From NCBI GenBank assembly GCA_964035545.1, contig OZ037767.1, forward strand, positions 22,425,128-22,489,127: a stretch of DNA of 64,000 bases, in the 5' to 3' direction. The notes beneath the pieces are model-generated. The model saw only the letters and a program-made list of their open reading frames with translations, did not search any database and was not told the origin of the DNA. Shown piece after piece: positions 63,480-64,000 of the stretch. A program made the translations under genes and the position numbers. Each line of letters starts with the position of its first letter. Within the stretch, counting starts at the first letter, position 1. Origin of the DNA: Bugula neritina (Eukaryota; Bryozoa; Gymnolaemata; Cheilostomatida; Bugulidae).

Positions 63480-64000
63480 ACTTATAGTTATATAGAAATA
63501 GTTGAGTTCTGGTCAGGGTTGGGGTCAATTACATATGAATGTAATTAATTACAAATATAGTTAGTACATGATGAAGATCTGTCAATTACAATTATTATTA
63601 CAGTTAGAAATTAATGTAATTAATTGTAATTACAAAAAGTATTTTTGTTTTCACAAGGGATAAATAAAAGTTATGCAATCTCACTTTATAGTCTAGCTAC
63701 CTGGGGAAATTTAGACAGTGGAGAACCTCCTTTGTTTAAGACAGTGATTAATATGGCGATGCAATACTACATTGAGTTAATCTGAACTTTTTATTAAACA
63801 GTAGGCGTGGTAGGAGAAGTATGAATTATTTAAGATTTAAAAATTTGAAGTAAGTAATTGAGAAGTAATTATAAAGTAACTGTAACAATCATTGACATCA
63901 GATGTGTAATTAATTACAATTATGATTACATTTGTATACATCGAGTACAAATTGCATTCAATTACTTGAAAATTGTAATTGATTACAATCAATTACAATT
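63480..64000. mobile_element. Possible hAT-like element end, cut by window edge
   Basis: Dense, both-strand copies of TGTAATTAATTACAATTAC-type words at 63530-63635 and 63835-64000 surround a unique segment. Such subterminal motif clusters are known from hAT-type and other non-autonomous DNA transposons. The outer end lies beyond the window, so terminal repeats and target duplication cannot be examined. Confidence 0.35.

Overview
This is a eukaryotic, animal-type nuclear genome window. It is AT-rich (about two thirds A+T by eye), with intron-split genes, canonical GT-AG junctions, AATAAA-type polyadenylation signals, TATA boxes, SINE-like and MITE-like elements and many minisatellites. The gene set (SRRM1, CHAF1B, SIGMAR1, HTATSF1, a poly-C2H2 zinc-finger protein) points to an invertebrate metazoan; the phylum cannot be fixed from the sequence alone. 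Family assignments rest on remembered conserved motifs. Exon boundaries were placed by hand and checked for reading-phase continuity; no alignment was run.

Layout. 1-10 kb: mostly non-coding, with simple repeats, a TA-flanked MITE-like element (3839-4382) and two tRNA-derived repeats (8.7-9.06 kb). One short frame at 513-786 is open on both strands. 10.0-11.3 kb (+): a complete small secreted-protein gene with TATA box, 5'UTR intron, signal peptide and mucin-like tail. 12.5-20.8 kb (-): CHAF1B, ten coding exons. 20.8-24.1 kb: cryptic-simple DNA and a large palindrome made from a repeat that also occurs as a third, diverged copy. 24.1-32.6 kb (+): SRRM1, sixteen coding exons, convergent with SIGMAR1 (-, 34.0-38.1 kb, four exons). 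40.3-52.7 kb (-): a 19-exon gene for a roughly 1471-residue protein with ten C2H2 fingers. 54.8-60.3 kb (-): HTATSF1, ten coding exons. 60.3-64 kb: no gene; hairpin-forming simple DNA, a foldback MITE and a hAT-like terminus at the window edge.

Functional theme. SRRM1 and HTATSF1 are pre-mRNA splicing factors, CHAF1B is a replication-coupled histone chaperone subunit, the zinc-finger protein is probably a transcription regulator, and SIGMAR1 is an ER membrane chaperone/receptor. There is no evidence that they form a co-regulated unit.

Most unusual. Several introns are largely filled by minisatellites that begin at or within a few tens of bases of an exon. In the zinc-finger gene, two of these arrays are tandem amplifications of the exon's own 5' splice site. 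One consists of 21-bp units and gives in-frame alternative donors adding seven residues each; the other consists of 20-bp units each carrying a near-perfect U1 site. Also notable are an almost identical tandem exon duplication in HTATSF1, a MITE-like element with a telomere-like G-quadruplex core in SIGMAR1 intron 1, and a GC-AG intron in SRRM1.
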